Shown here one piece after another: positions 21,624 to 33,003 of a DNA stretch of 64,000 nt. The notes under the pieces were generated by a model. The model made no database searches, had not been told where the DNA came from, and saw nothing but the letters and a program-made list of their open reading frames with translations. The stretch is taken from NCBI GenBank assembly GCA_026873275.1, contig JANTUC010000008.1, forward strand, positions 372,001 through 436,000. The letters run 5' to 3'. The position numbers were made by a program, and so were the translations under genes. Within the stretch, counting starts at the first letter, position 1. Every line of letters begins with the position of its first letter. Origin of the DNA: Pseudopithomyces maydicus (lineage: Eukaryota; Ascomycota; Dothideomycetes; Pleosporales; Didymosphaeriaceae).

Positions 21624-23780
21624 GTGTTCACGCCATTGCCTTCGATTCCCAACCCCGGTAGGGATTATTGTGTTTTAGCATTTTGGGCTGGAGTTCGAGA
21701 TACCACATTGGCGTCTGTCTTTTCATGTAATTGGGAGAGGGACGGCGGGGCGTACTGCGTGCGCTAAAATACGGGCTGGGATGGGATGGGCGGATTGCGA
21801 GCGCTGCTGTACAGACGCATACATAGATATACGTGTGGATTGGCTTGCTTGTGAAAATGGCTGTTGCGTCCACCTCCACCTATACCACCACTACCTTTCC
21901 TTTGGCTTCGATACACTTTTGTATATATATATACACTACCACAGACTGCTCACATTTTAATTCAGACTCGTGTCTACACATCTTGCTCTTCATCATTGTA
22001 CATGTCCACCATGACCACGAACACATGCGCTTACTACACACCCCTCACTATCTCCCACCCCCGCCAAGCCAGCAAGATACACATCCTCCGCCAAGCCATC
22101 CTTATCTTCCCCTCCTCTCCTTCACACAGCCACCCTTCCGCTTAGAACCACCCCGGCATATGTATGGAGGTATAGTCCACCATGTATGTATGGATGTAGA
22201 CTAATCAGAAATGCCCCGCAGGAATGCATGATGTCAAGACAAGGAAATGACAAGGCGGGTATCCTGGTTCGCCCAGATAGCTTGCTGGCTTGGTACGTAT
22301 GTTGATAGATGGATAGACAGACAAACTACCGAGACTGCAGCCTGTGTTTGAAGTCTGGGGTCTGGGGTCGGTGTACGGTGTGTATGTACGGATGTATGTA
22401 GGTAGTCGATTCGACGCCGTCTACATGTGCATCTGGTAATGTGGGGGTTTATCGCGGGATGGTCTGGTTTGGTCTGCTCTGGTCTGGTTTGTCCTGGTCT
22501 ATCTACCTGCGCGCGTGTGTGTATGTGCATATAGGTCGTACAGCAGGCACCTGTGCAGACAGACAGACAGGCAGACAGGCAGACAGACACGTGCTAGATA
22601 GATAGATAGATAGATAACCGGAGAACCGTCCGTAGGACGAGACGATTCGATTCCATCCGAGGCGAGACAAGATGCAATGCAATTCAGCCAGATTACCCTT
22701 GTATCTAACCTAGTCTACGTACGTGTGAGCAGATGGACGGACACGCCGCTACGTGCGACGGTGTTGGAGTCGCGTGAGTGGTAGACTAGAAAGTGGTGTC
22801 GAGGTGGTGGATTGGATGAGCTGCGGTGCGCCAAGAGGGTGGCTTGCTGGTTTGTGGAGGGCATGTGGAAGGGAGGGACGGAGGGGAGTGAGATGTGGCT
22901 GGTTGGGATGGGGGTGGGCTTATCTGTGAGAGGGGTTTTACAGGGTGAAGTGTAAGAGGTTAAGAAAGGGATTTTAGGCTTTTTTCGATGAGGACTTGGG
23001 TCTGGGGTTATGTGGGTTGGGATGGGGCTTTCCGGGGGTTAGATAGACAAGGATATGTACCTAGCTCTGGTAGCTTCTGCATGCATACGTACATGTACTC
23101 CAGATGTCGTTGATCTCACCTCGGGACAGTATTGCAATGCTCGCGGATCGATATTCCAGATGACGTCTACACCTTAACACTTTAAGATACCCCCGGAGAT
23201 AATCTCCTGCCCTATACTCTCCCCATATCGAGCGTCATGCTTCAACCTCCTTGTGGCTGCCATTTCCACGTGTCTTGTGCACAGACAGTTCGTCCCAGCT
23301 GCCCGTCACTTCATCGCCGCCTACGATGTTCCAGAGCCCCATGACGCGGATCGAAGATTCTGGACAAAGAGATGTCTATTCTAGAATCGTGCACGCGCAC
23401 CATCCGATCGCTGTCTATTCTTGTCGCTAACAAAGAATGGCAGACAACAGGACAAAGAGGCGTTGAAAGGCGTTTTTGTATGCTTGGATACACACCATGG
23501 CGTCAAAGGCCGTGGATATGTTCTCATATTGCTTGGACTTTGGATATTTTTTCTTGCTTGAACTTCCAGTCTTTTCGTTCGTATCTCATACGGTAGCTGC
23601 GCTCAGCATTTCCTTCGGACGCTCATTCGCATCGGATAAGTGAGCAAAGCTGGGCTTTGCTGCGACACTACATACGTACATACCTACCTGTACATTCACC
23701 GGACACCTCATTCTCAGATATCACCATAACTATCTCCATCGACACCTCAAACACCAAGTCGCCAGCATCCATCACCCACC
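21624..23780. other. Intergenic with microsatellites
   Basis: 2.2 kb downstream of the ammonium transporter. It holds short tandem repeats and pyrimidine-rich stretches, and no gene I can support. Confidence 0.55.
22555..22616. repeat. (ACAG/GCAG)n and (GATA)n microsatellites
   Basis: Tetranucleotide runs: ACAG with interspersed GCAG units at about 22555-22589, then GATA repeated about five times at 22596-22616. Confidence 0.9.
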
Positions 23781-25078
23781 ATGCCCACCAAACCCACTCT
23801 CGAAATCCACCCCACCCCCTTCAAACCCTCCTACCTCTCCATCCCCCCTCTCCCCTCTCTCCACAAACTCCCCTCCAAACCTGCCCCCCTCGCCAACGCT
23901 CCGTCACCCTACCTACCCCTGATACCCGCTACGTCCCACCTCCACCCCTCCAATGGCTCTGGCAATGCCACCAGTGCCGCCGCACGTACTCCCTCGGCGT
24001 GACGCGCCGCTGTCTCGAAGACGGCCACGCTTTCTGCGCGGGAACCACGACGGTGAAAGCGTGGCGGAGGCCTCTGCGTGCGGTGAGGGCGCGCAAGCAC
24101 AGGGCGTGTGCGAGTGAGTTTGATTATCAGGGGTGGAAGGCGTGGGGGAGGTGGAAGAGGAGTGGGAAGGAGGAGGAAATAGAAAGATATGGAGGAGAAG
24201 GTGATGAGGACGAGATGTCTTTATCCTCGTCATCCTCGTTGTCGGCGTCTTCGTTATCTTCCTCTTCTTCGTCGTCATCATCTTGCGACGACGATGACGC
24301 CAACACCGAGAATACGCACATAACCACACCGCCCCCTCACAAGGACTGCTGGACAATGTGCGACTACCCCTCCGAATGCCGCTGGGGTAAACGCCTCGGC
24401 GTGCACACCCCCGTTGATAATCCCAGCGTCCAGTTCCCCACGCTCCCTCCCATCTCCTCGGTATCGCCAACAACGACAACGGCAAAGACGACGAAAACGA
24501 AACGAACGACCCCTCCACCTGTCACATTCGAAGGCATCCTCAAGCCAAGCACAACGTGCAAGAAGGCTTCCCGCGAGAAGACAGACTTCTGGGGCGCCCT
24601 CGTGGCGAGCGCAACGCGGAGGAAGAACGTCGCGCCGTCGTCACCGTTGGCGAACTCGTCTCAGGAGGTGTCTGGATCCTCGACGGTGGCGACGACGACA
24701 CGCACGGTAGATAGAGACGGAGACGTCATAATGGGGGACAATTCGGATGGAGACGTCACGGCGCCTCAGCCTTCGGGTACACGAGATCTAGCATCATTAG
24801 GGAAATCGAGTTCTGTGGTATCTTTAAAAGATATCATTTGGAAAGGCACGAAGAGGAGGAAGGAAAATTCCAAAGAGGGTGCTAAAGAGGAGAATCTTAG
24901 CGCACGGGCCGCGAATGGGGAGGTGGGTGGGGAAAGGAGGGTGGAGGAGGAAAGTTATGAGACCGTGTATATTGAAGATATGATGAGGGCGGAGGCGACA
25001 AAGGGGGAAGTGGATGAGATGGGGAAGGAGAGTACGCGTTATACGCCTCAGTCATTTGAGATTGGAATGGCTTTATGA
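23781..25078 (+). CDS. Conserved fungal protein with a Cys/His patch and poly-Ser tract; frame broken by one missing base
   Basis: The ATG at 23781 (CACCATGCCC, strong context) opens MPTKPTLEIHPTPFKPSY, but this frame stops at 24002. The conserved part (TRYVPPPPLQWLWQCHQC, SLGVTRRCLEDGHAFCAG, then CASEFDYQGWKAWGRW) lies in another frame, open from 23657 to 25078, that has no ATG before its residue about 188. No GT-AG intron bridges them: there is no AG between the two segments. Adding one base in either C6 run (23843-23848 or 23884-23889) joins them into a 432-aa protein. CxxC...C...H...C suggests metal binding. A run of about 20 Ser encoded by mixed TCN/AGC codons follows an acidic stretch. 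Function is unknown; the family seems limited to filamentous fungi (recollection). Confidence 0.65.
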
Positions 25079-25436
25079 ATCTTTTTCCTTATGGAATACT
25101 GGGACACCTGTTTTGAGTTGTGTTGCATGTTTCTTGGGCTTTCGGTGTGCATTGGGCTGTTGTGTGAATATTTGGTGTTGGTTATCTGGCTTTAGAGCAT
25201 CGACTGTCCGCGGGCGGATTTGAAGTTTGGTGTGTTGTCTTTTTGTCATGTAGAGATAGATATACTGTATACGCTTCATACAAGTCATTCGGTACAGAGC
25301 ATGAATGATTAATATATATGTATCGATATTAATGTCTACAGTATCAGCGTGGAATATATGTCCAATACGCCAAGCCACCCCCTTCAAGTATCTACAAGAA
25401 GAAAACCTCCTTCTAGTCCATCTCTAGATTTATCAA
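25079..25436. other. Short spacer between convergent genes
   Basis: 358 bp between the 3' ends of the Cys/His-patch gene and GH81. No other feature seen. Confidence 0.5.
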
Positions 25437-28400
25437 TCAGTTCTTTCGCATTCCGTTGCATCCCGGCTTCGATCCTTCATTCTCCTTGTGATCAGCGTTC
25501 TTGTTGGTACGGTCTTCCCATTCCCACTCGCTGTCTGCATCCCCGCCATCACTATCATACGTCCATTCCCAATCATCGTTTGGCCCTGGCTCAACGTCCT
25601 CAGCATCTTGCTCTACAGGGGCAGGCTGTGCGGACGAAAGCGGACAGGGGGTCTTCGCTGGTTCGGCTTTTACCGCTTCCTCCGCAGGCTTGTTAGCAAA
25701 TAGTGTACAAGGGAGCTTCACCGGCTCAGTCTTCTCTCCTGTCTCGGAAGGCTTTGTATCAAGTGATATCGTGCAAGGGACCTTGACTGGCTCAACCTTT
25801 GCTTCCTCCACAGGCTTCATAGCAACAGGCGACGGACAAGGAGACTTCATTGGCTCGGACTTTGCCGCTTCTGTAGCACCTGCTCCACCAGAAGGCGTAT
25901 TTCCAGAGGGTGCATTGCCAGCCATCGCTGCGGCGTACGCCAAATAAAATGTGCGACTAGCCCCGCCATCCAACGTGTTCATGTCGAAGTTCGGGTCCGA
26001 GAAGTACTCGAGCGATGCAAAAGGGTCGATCAGAATCTGGTTCGCGTACAGGATGCCTTTCCACCCTCCCTCCGCCTTGTCTGCCCTTCCATCGCTGAAG
26101 TACGCGTCCCACTCCTCTTGCACGAACTTCTTGCCACGCGTGTATGCAGACGATGGGTTGATGGGGATCATTTGGATTCCCTGAATCATCTCGGGCTTTG
26201 CGCCAAAGTACGTCGTGTGATCTACCTTGTTGTCGAACAGGATGCCAGCAACCTTGTTCGGCACGAACTGTTTTGGCTGAACTTGGTTGTTATCCTCAAG
26301 TAAGAAATAGTTTTTGAGTGATCGTCGCTGGCACGCGAGTTGCAGGTTGGCACGGCCCTCCATGTACGGGTCACCCAGGGTCTTTCCCCACATCTTCAGT
26401 GCGTAGGTGGCGAAGGTGTCCTCAGAGGTGGACTCCTGGTCCTTACCATCGCCGGAGTCGGCGAGACCCTTGGCCCACGAGTGGCACATGAACCAGTCGA
26501 AAGAGCGCTGGAAGGGGAAGTACGGGTCGGAGCCGCTGGGGTTCGCGAAGTCGCGGACGAGCATGTTAATCCAGGCTTTGTTGGAGCCTTCCTCAAGCCA
26601 AGCAGGGTCCAAATGACCAATAACAGCGGCGGTGTAGACGAAGTACCCGTAGTGGAAGTGGTGATCGTTATATAGCGTGTTACCAAAATCTTGACCAAGG
26701 TCCCCACCATACGAAGCGGACGACACAACACCTTTCCACACGTTGTCGTAGACAAGGGGAACCACTTGCTTGTTGTCGATGAAAGTCTTGATAGCATCCT
26801 TCAACTTTACAAGACCTGCCGCTGCGAGCTCGGTGTCCTTGCCCATGGTTTGAACGGTGTAGATGATGCCTGCGAATTTAGCGAGGCCTTTGCCGCTGTA
26901 GTACATGCTATCTAGATTCGTCTGAGCAGTGAAATTCTGACCCAGCTCAATGGCACCAGAGCTCTGAACCATTTTGCGTGCCTCTGCGTTCAGGTCAAGC
27001 TTCTCGCTGCCGCTGCCCTCCCCATTCCGGTCGGGAACCCAGGGTCCAAATCCAATAGAAGCAGGCAGTTCAGATTCAACCATGGTAATCTTGTCAGCCA
27101 CTACAGCCTTAGCGTATCCCTTCGTAGTTGTGGCAAGCTCAATCTTAGTAAGTGCATCCTTGGTAGCTTGGTCGAAAGATTCCATTTGGTGAGCGAGGGT
27201 GAACATGAGCAAGGTCTGGTTCTTGACGCCATCCTTGCCCCACTCGATCGTATAACTACCAGAATCACCGTCGACTGTACCAGAAATTGTAGCGTTTGTC
27301 GCAAAAGCTCCTGCGGAAGAGTCATACACTTCTTCTCCCTCCGCCTCGGCTGGGTTTTTGGCAATCTGGATCGAGCCGACAAAGCCATCTGGTCCCTCGA
27401 TGAGTTTATTGCTCTTGAGAACAAACGGAGGAGCACCCATAGATCCAACAGGTGTCGCATAGATTAGCCAGCTTGAGTCATCTTCGAGCGTGAGTTGATA
27501 TTTGTATGTGATGCCATTGAGCTGCTCCACATACTTCAGCGTGCGGAAGAAAACGCCGGAGTTCAGCTGCGGCTTAGCCTTGTTGTACAAAGCGGTCACA
27601 AATCCCATGCCCTGTACAAGGGGGAAAGAGATGATAGGATCGTCATCAACAGACGGGGCCAGGTTAGCATATGCGGAGAAACCCTTGAGCTCCTCCGTGG
27701 AAAGAACAGTGTCGGGCCCAAGTTCCTCCGCCGACATAACAATTTGTTGAATTCCGACCGGTGCGATGAAGTACCGGGGCGGAGTCTGGCCATCAGGACC
27801 AAAAGCAAGTTGCTTCCGTTCGATATGGCTGACCGTCAATCCCCAAGTCTTCCCAGCACCTTTAGCCCATACCAACGAATACGGCTGTGTCCATATAGCA
27901 GAGGTTTGATTGCCAAGGAAGAGGTTCGCGTAGAACTTGTTCGTCTCGAGTGGTACATTCTTATCGATGATGTTGACCTTCTTGACAGGGTGGTCGTTAC
28001 GAGAAGTGACCTGCTGAGGGGGCACGCCAGTAGCCATCGGAACAAAAACATTACCCTTGGCACTATTCAAAGCCTGAGTAGGTCCCGGCTTCAGCGTTCC
28101 ATCAATTGGCGCAAGAGTCTGAATCGATTCTACACTGAGAGATTTGATGGGCTCTGGACTAAAACCTGGGTCCGGTAGACTCGTTTGAATGACCTGTCAA
28201 GGTATTAGTCTCATGTAGATGTAAGTGTAGAATATAAAGACTTACACCTGTGAGTGTTGGTGTTTCAGACATAGCCACGGATTGCAAGGACGGCACTGCC
28301 GAGCTATAAACCGTCGTGACGCCGACGTCTGACAAGATGGAGATGGCACGTTTATTGTAGACATTCTTGTGTGCTCCATCGCGTGTAGGCAGGCCATGAA

Positions 28401-28446
28401 TGAGTGTGCTTTGGGCCAAAGCCAGCAGGAGAGCGAGCTTCGCCAT
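25437..28446 (-). CDS. GH81 endo-1,3-beta-glucanase with a repeat-bearing tail
   Basis: Two exons, 28446-28246 and 28193-25437; intron 28194-28245 (GTAAGT...GACAG). The product is 985 aa. A signal peptide (MAKLALLLALAQS...) is followed by a Ser/Thr-rich linker. The GH81 domain then begins at about residue 115 (NKFYANLFLGNQTSAIWTQPYS). It contains the family hallmarks NDHHFHYGYFVYTAA and QESTSEDTFATYALKMWG, where the catalytic Asp and Glu pair of this inverting family lie. It hydrolyses beta-1,3-glucan, in fungi for septum or wall remodelling or for nutrition. The C-terminus adds about 150 residues with four tandem Cys units (pattern xEPxKxPC) and an acidic end (DDWEWTYDSDGG). I chose 28446 over the upstream ATG at 28485 because it gives a clean signal peptide. 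Confidence 0.95.
25640..25862 (-). repeat. Four tandem ~63-nt repeats encoding xEPxKxPC in the GH81 tail
   Basis: Similar 25-base cores start at about 25642, 25704, 25771 and 25833, spacing 62-67 nt. They encode SEPMKSPC, VEPVKVPC, TEPVKLPC and AEPAKTPC. Confidence 0.85.
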
Positions 28447-30079
28447 CGTCAGAGGGAAGCTCCAATCGAGGGAGCGACTGGTCAAGGAACGGACGTGGTC
28501 GAAGACGACGAATGTTGAGGGTTGGTAGCAACGGAATGCGCGTATGATTCCGAGGAATGGAACGCGGCTCTATGCGACAGAGCCACAGTCCCGGCATTTT
28601 GAGTATATTATATACAGGTCAATAACAAACGGATAATCTAGGGGTGTGTCCATGTTTCAGGCGCCAAAGGTTGAAAGCATTCTCAGTGCGGTAAGTCAGC
28701 GGCGGCAAACCGAGGAACCACCACGAGTGTCGTGAAAAGCAGCGGCTGCGCAAAACGCTTGACCCAAAAGAAATTAACTCAGGTTGACTGTCGGTCTGCA
28801 GGTACGGTTACACCTGTCGCACGGGGGGTCTCTGGGGCCCTAGCCCAGTCACACGAAACGGCCAGGGTGCATGATGTCGCCTGTCAGGTATAGCAATGTC
28901 CTACCGACATTGCACTTCCAGAAATCCATCAGGTTACACACCCGATGCTAGTTTATTCAAGCCACGAAGCGGAATCTGTTGTAATCGGGAAGGCGTGTAC
29001 GACGATTACCTTCTAGAAGGTCGCCGCAATGTACCGTATGCGCATAGTGCTCGTAACAGCGTAGACGAGTCCATGGTTGACCGACGGCTAGCACGATACC
29101 CATACAGAAATGACAAGTCTCGGTGTCAGTACCACCCTTGCTCATGTGGCGGCATCACCCTAGAACTCTCCTGCCGCGAAATCGTCATAGGAGTTGTCAC
29201 CTCCGAGGCAAGCTGTAACGGCGGTGATAGGCACTGGGTCTGCAGGTTTGGGGGCGCAGTCGGCACTCGAGCGGTACCTGACAGTAGTGCGCTCGATACG
29301 GAAGGAGATATGGTTGGGTGAAAACACCAGGGGAAGTTGTCGCCGCAAAGCGCCCACGAGTCCCTCGATGTTTTTGATCGCAGGTCAGAATCTGTTCGCG
29401 AAATCGCTCGCTCGCTCTGGCATCGAAGGTCACTTTTCTGTCTCCCAGGTCAGTTTTGAGACGTTCCTCAACGCGTGCCATTTTTGCGGCTATTCAGGGC
29501 GTTTGGTCATCACACGCGGTCAGGTGCGGTTTCACCGAGGGCTTGCCAAGTGACCCCCGACTGAGAACAGGGAATGCTCGCAGGCACGCAGAAGTGAAGC
29601 CTGAAAGAGATAGGCGGTATGAGCGGGTGTTTGAGGGTACTCGAGCAGTTGCCCGATGGCTAACATGAGAGGTCATCCTCGCATGGGGTTGGGACGGATG
29701 AGATGAGGTTGTAGCGAACCAGGTTGCATGAACGCTAGTGACCACGAGACCCTAGGCCCGTCCGGCAAATGCTAGTATTCTGGCTAATCAGAACGAAGCT
29801 CGTATTCAAACATGGGCAATTTTCCTCCATCGAAGGGGCAAGGCTGCATTTACTGGTGTCGCAAGGCGCCTTTCGGATTTGCATATTATAAAGCGTGGAC
29901 TTGCCACCTCAGATTTCCTGGACTATGAGAGTCGACCACTGATTAGAGAAGATGGTTGCAGAGGTCACGCTTCCAAGAAAATCTGGTCATGTTCCACTGG
30001 TATCAGCACTACTTAGGTACCTTGCCATCATCGAATTTTATGTTCGTTGCTACCACCGATTGCAGTTTCCTACCCGCTC
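28447..30079. other. Intergenic between GH81 and GH15
   Basis: 1.6 kb carrying the GH81 promoter and the 3' flank of GH15. The open frame 28896-29321 on the plus strand has no recognisable features and is not called. Confidence 0.5.
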
Positions 30080-33003
30080 TCATCTCCCCCCTAAAATTCT
30101 GTTAAGATTGAATGCCGCAGAGATCAAAGCAAGATGACTGAACGCTTGCGGCGTGTTACCTAACTGTTCACCCGATCGAGCAATTTCTTCCGAAAACATG
30201 TGGAGGTGGTTCCCGAAACTCAATATGTTCTCGAAAATGGTGACGGCTTGAGGAAGATACTTGCTTTCGTACGCGCCCGCCTGTGTACATCACTCATCAG
30301 TGTAATCCTTCTCATGCACTGATTGAAACACTCACCCTAGTCAAAGCCTCCACAAGCCAGAAGGTACACATAGAAAACGCCCCTTCGCGGCCACCAACTC
30401 CTATCATCACAATCAGCAAGCCGTTTACGTGGCAATACGAAGCAAAGGGGCAGCCTAGCATTCATGTCGTACACCGACGGCTGGTCGCTTCTGTGAAACG
30501 AACCGAGCTGAGGCGTTGAGACAAGAAATTCCACCTGGCAACCCAATCACCGATTCTCAACGTACCGTCATCGCTCTTAGCGGAGTTGTATCTATACACG
30601 AGCCCGGTACTCGTTAGACCACCTTTCTCCGGGGGCTTCAGGATCTGATCAAGTGTTCCTAAGAACCTTGGATCACTCGGGGATACAAAGAATACCAGCG
30701 GAGCAATCAGAACGGCAGAGTCTAGCATCTCTTTGTTCTCGTAGCTTTGGATGAAGGCGCCAAGTTCGTGGTTGTACCCTTTCTCCATAACATCTTCCAT
30801 TATCTCATCACGCACCTAGACACATTCTAACATCAGATTCCAGCCCAACTGCAGCATCGCGGTATTACTCACCCGGTACCATTCCGCACGCTGCGGACAC
30901 GGGAAACATCGCTTCTCCGCCAACCTGAGAGCGCGGTCCACCGCAACCCAAAGCATGATTTTCGAATACACGAAATTCTGCTTCTGGTTACGAACCTCCC
31001 ATATGGACATGTCCTTATCTTTCCAGATCTGGCAAACGTAATCCGTGATATCGCGCACAGAAAGCCACTGGTCGTACGATGTTGGTTTCCCAAACTTGTT
31101 AGCTAGGTAGATGCCGTCCATAAGCTCGCCGTATATGTCAAGCTGGATGTGGTCTGCCGCCCCGTTACCGATTCGGACCGGCTTGCTGGAACGGTAACCC
31201 TCGAAGTGAGATAGCTCTGTCTCTGGGATGTCCGTCTCGCCGCGTATCGTGAACATGATGGGGAGGGCGCCTTTCTTTGCTTTTGCTTCGGCTATGCGTT
31301 GGAAGATGAAGCTTGTGTAGGCCTCGGCTTCGTGCATGAAACCCATGCGGAGGAATATGTATATCGTGAATGACGAGTCGCGCACCCAGGAGAAACTAGG
31401 TGTGGGTCAGTTGATAGGATTGCGGACTGCAATGAGATGTCACGTACCGGTAGTCCCAATTCCGCGGACCTAGCGACGAGTTAGCTTGGTTCAATTTATA
31501 CTCCGCTAACACAGGAGGGGAAGTAGATCAATCATTTGAACTTTCTTAATTCCCCAAAACTCAGCTGGTGAGAATTGAACGAACAGTCGAGAGATCGGTT
31601 TAATGCCTAGCACGAGACAATGTATGATACCTAGAAGATGCAGAACACCGTCCTTGTATTTCTTGAAACAACGCATTGGGTGTCAAGGAAAATTACAATA
31701 CTCACCTCCAAAGTCCTCTGGCAGCGAATAGGTTGGAGCGGCAACAATTGCCCCTGTTGGCTCATATGTCAACATCTTGAGAATGAACAAGCTCCTCGTG
31801 ACAACATCTTCCCAACGTCCATGATATTTGCTCTGTGATATCCACCGGGTCCAGAACTTGTGCGTCGTTTTCTGTACTTCGTCGATCGTCGCTTTCGTAA
31901 TGCTTGATGGCTCCACGTCTTCATGGTCGCGAAGAACGAAAGAGACAGACTGCCCTTCACGAAGGTGAAACTGCGCAGTTATACCATCTCCACGGTGATT
32001 GCTGCTTGGTGTCTTTTGGAGAGTAACTTTCGGGTCGTCTGCTCCGGTAAGATCACCGCCGTCGACTGTGGCGGTGAAGTTCAAAGAGAGGTTTTCGGAT
32101 CTGAGCGTAGCATTATGGTCATCCGTGCCAATGTCGATGGTATGCGCGTCTTGTCCATAATCTGGCATGGTCAGCGAACGCAGCGCCAACCGTTGGATTT
32201 GACGCACTGAATGCTGGGAACAGCTCGAGCTCAACATCGACCTCGCCTCTCATGCACTCGACTCGACGAACCAGCCACTTCTTCAGGTCGGGACGCTCAT
32301 CACTGGTGTTGCACACCTCTCCTTTCTGTTTACCATGAACAACCTTTTCGTGGTAATCTGCGTCATTGGCCTTGCTGTTCGGTCGCGGGAAAAAATCCAC
32401 GACGTTCATCACGCCATCCTCGTGTAAGTGTCGGGTTTGCAGAATGTTGCTCGAGGGCAGGTATTGTTGTTTTGTGGTGCATAAAATGCCAGTTGCGGGA
32501 CCGATGGAGAAATGACCGCCCTTGTCCTTGTCGAGCATTCGAGCAAATAGCGATGGGGAGTCGAAACTATTCGGGTAGGAATAAGTTAGCTGTTACGCAC
32601 AAGATATGTGTCGTTGAACCCATCATGTCATTGTTTAGTAGCTAACACAGTGAGGTGTGAAAACGACTCAACTCTCTACTTACTCGGGCCTGGGATTTCG
32701 TCAGTATGTAATCTCATCTTAGTGCTGATAGACATACCAACACATAAAATCTATACCCTGATAGGGAATGCATGTCAGTTGATGCCCAAGCACTCTGAAT
32801 TGGGCATGTCAATGGATACTTACTCCATCTGTAGCAGCAAGCGCACAGGTACGCATGTTTCCAATCAGTCCATAGTTCTCCACCTTGAAGAGTCAATGTC
32901 AGATCAGTGTCATGTTAATCAGGCGTCGACATACTGGCATGTAGCCTGTTCCGGATCGCACCGAGGGCACATCGTCGCCAGTGCTCTTGGGGCTCTGTTG
33001 CAT
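30080..33003 (-). CDS. GH15 family glycosidase (trehalase/glucoamylase-like, intracellular), 11 exons
   Basis: Exons: 33003-32935, 32883-32824, 32757-32738, 32689-32684 (6 nt), 32566-32208, 32161-31706, 31469-31448, 31395-30873, 30815-30566, 30400-30336 and 30280-30080. They sum to 2031 nt, giving 676 aa. All phases close, and all donors are GT with canonical variants. Motifs in order: VENYGLIGNMRTCALA, DGGIDFMCWPDFDSPSLF, VRRVECMRG, FPAFNYGQDAHT, EDFGGPRNWDYRFSWVRD, HIQLDIYGELMDG, GGREGAFSMCTFWLVEAL and EQLGNTPQAFSHLALI. This is the full set of the GH15 (alpha/alpha)6 family outside classic secreted glucoamylases. There is no signal peptide, so it is probably cytosolic and acts on an alpha-glucoside such as trehalose or a short glucan. 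The exact substrate is not predictable. The start ATG (MQQSPKSTG) directly precedes the first intron. Confidence 0.9.
31470..31705 (-). other. Long (236-nt) GH15 intron with an internal AG|GT junction
   Basis: Donor GTGAGT, acceptor GCTAG. An internal CTTCTAG|GTATCAT could act as a recursive or nested splice point. The other introns of this gene are 46-165 nt. Confidence 0.55.
32684..32689 (-). other. 6-nt microexon in the GH15 gene
   Basis: GCCCGA, flanked upstream by a 48-nt intron (GTATGT, TACTGAC branch, CCCAG) and downstream by a 117-nt intron (GTAAGT, GCTAAC branch, AATAG). With neighbours it completes Trp and adds Pro and most of Asp in the WPDFDSP motif. Confidence 0.78.

Noticed and set aside
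21073..21678. Ser/Thr-rich 201-aa frame over the ammonium transporter's last exon
   Set aside because: Out-of-frame shadow of the real exon.
28896..29321. 141-aa plus-strand frame between GH81 and GH15
   Set aside because: No signal peptide, domain or splice evidence; Cys content alone is not enough.
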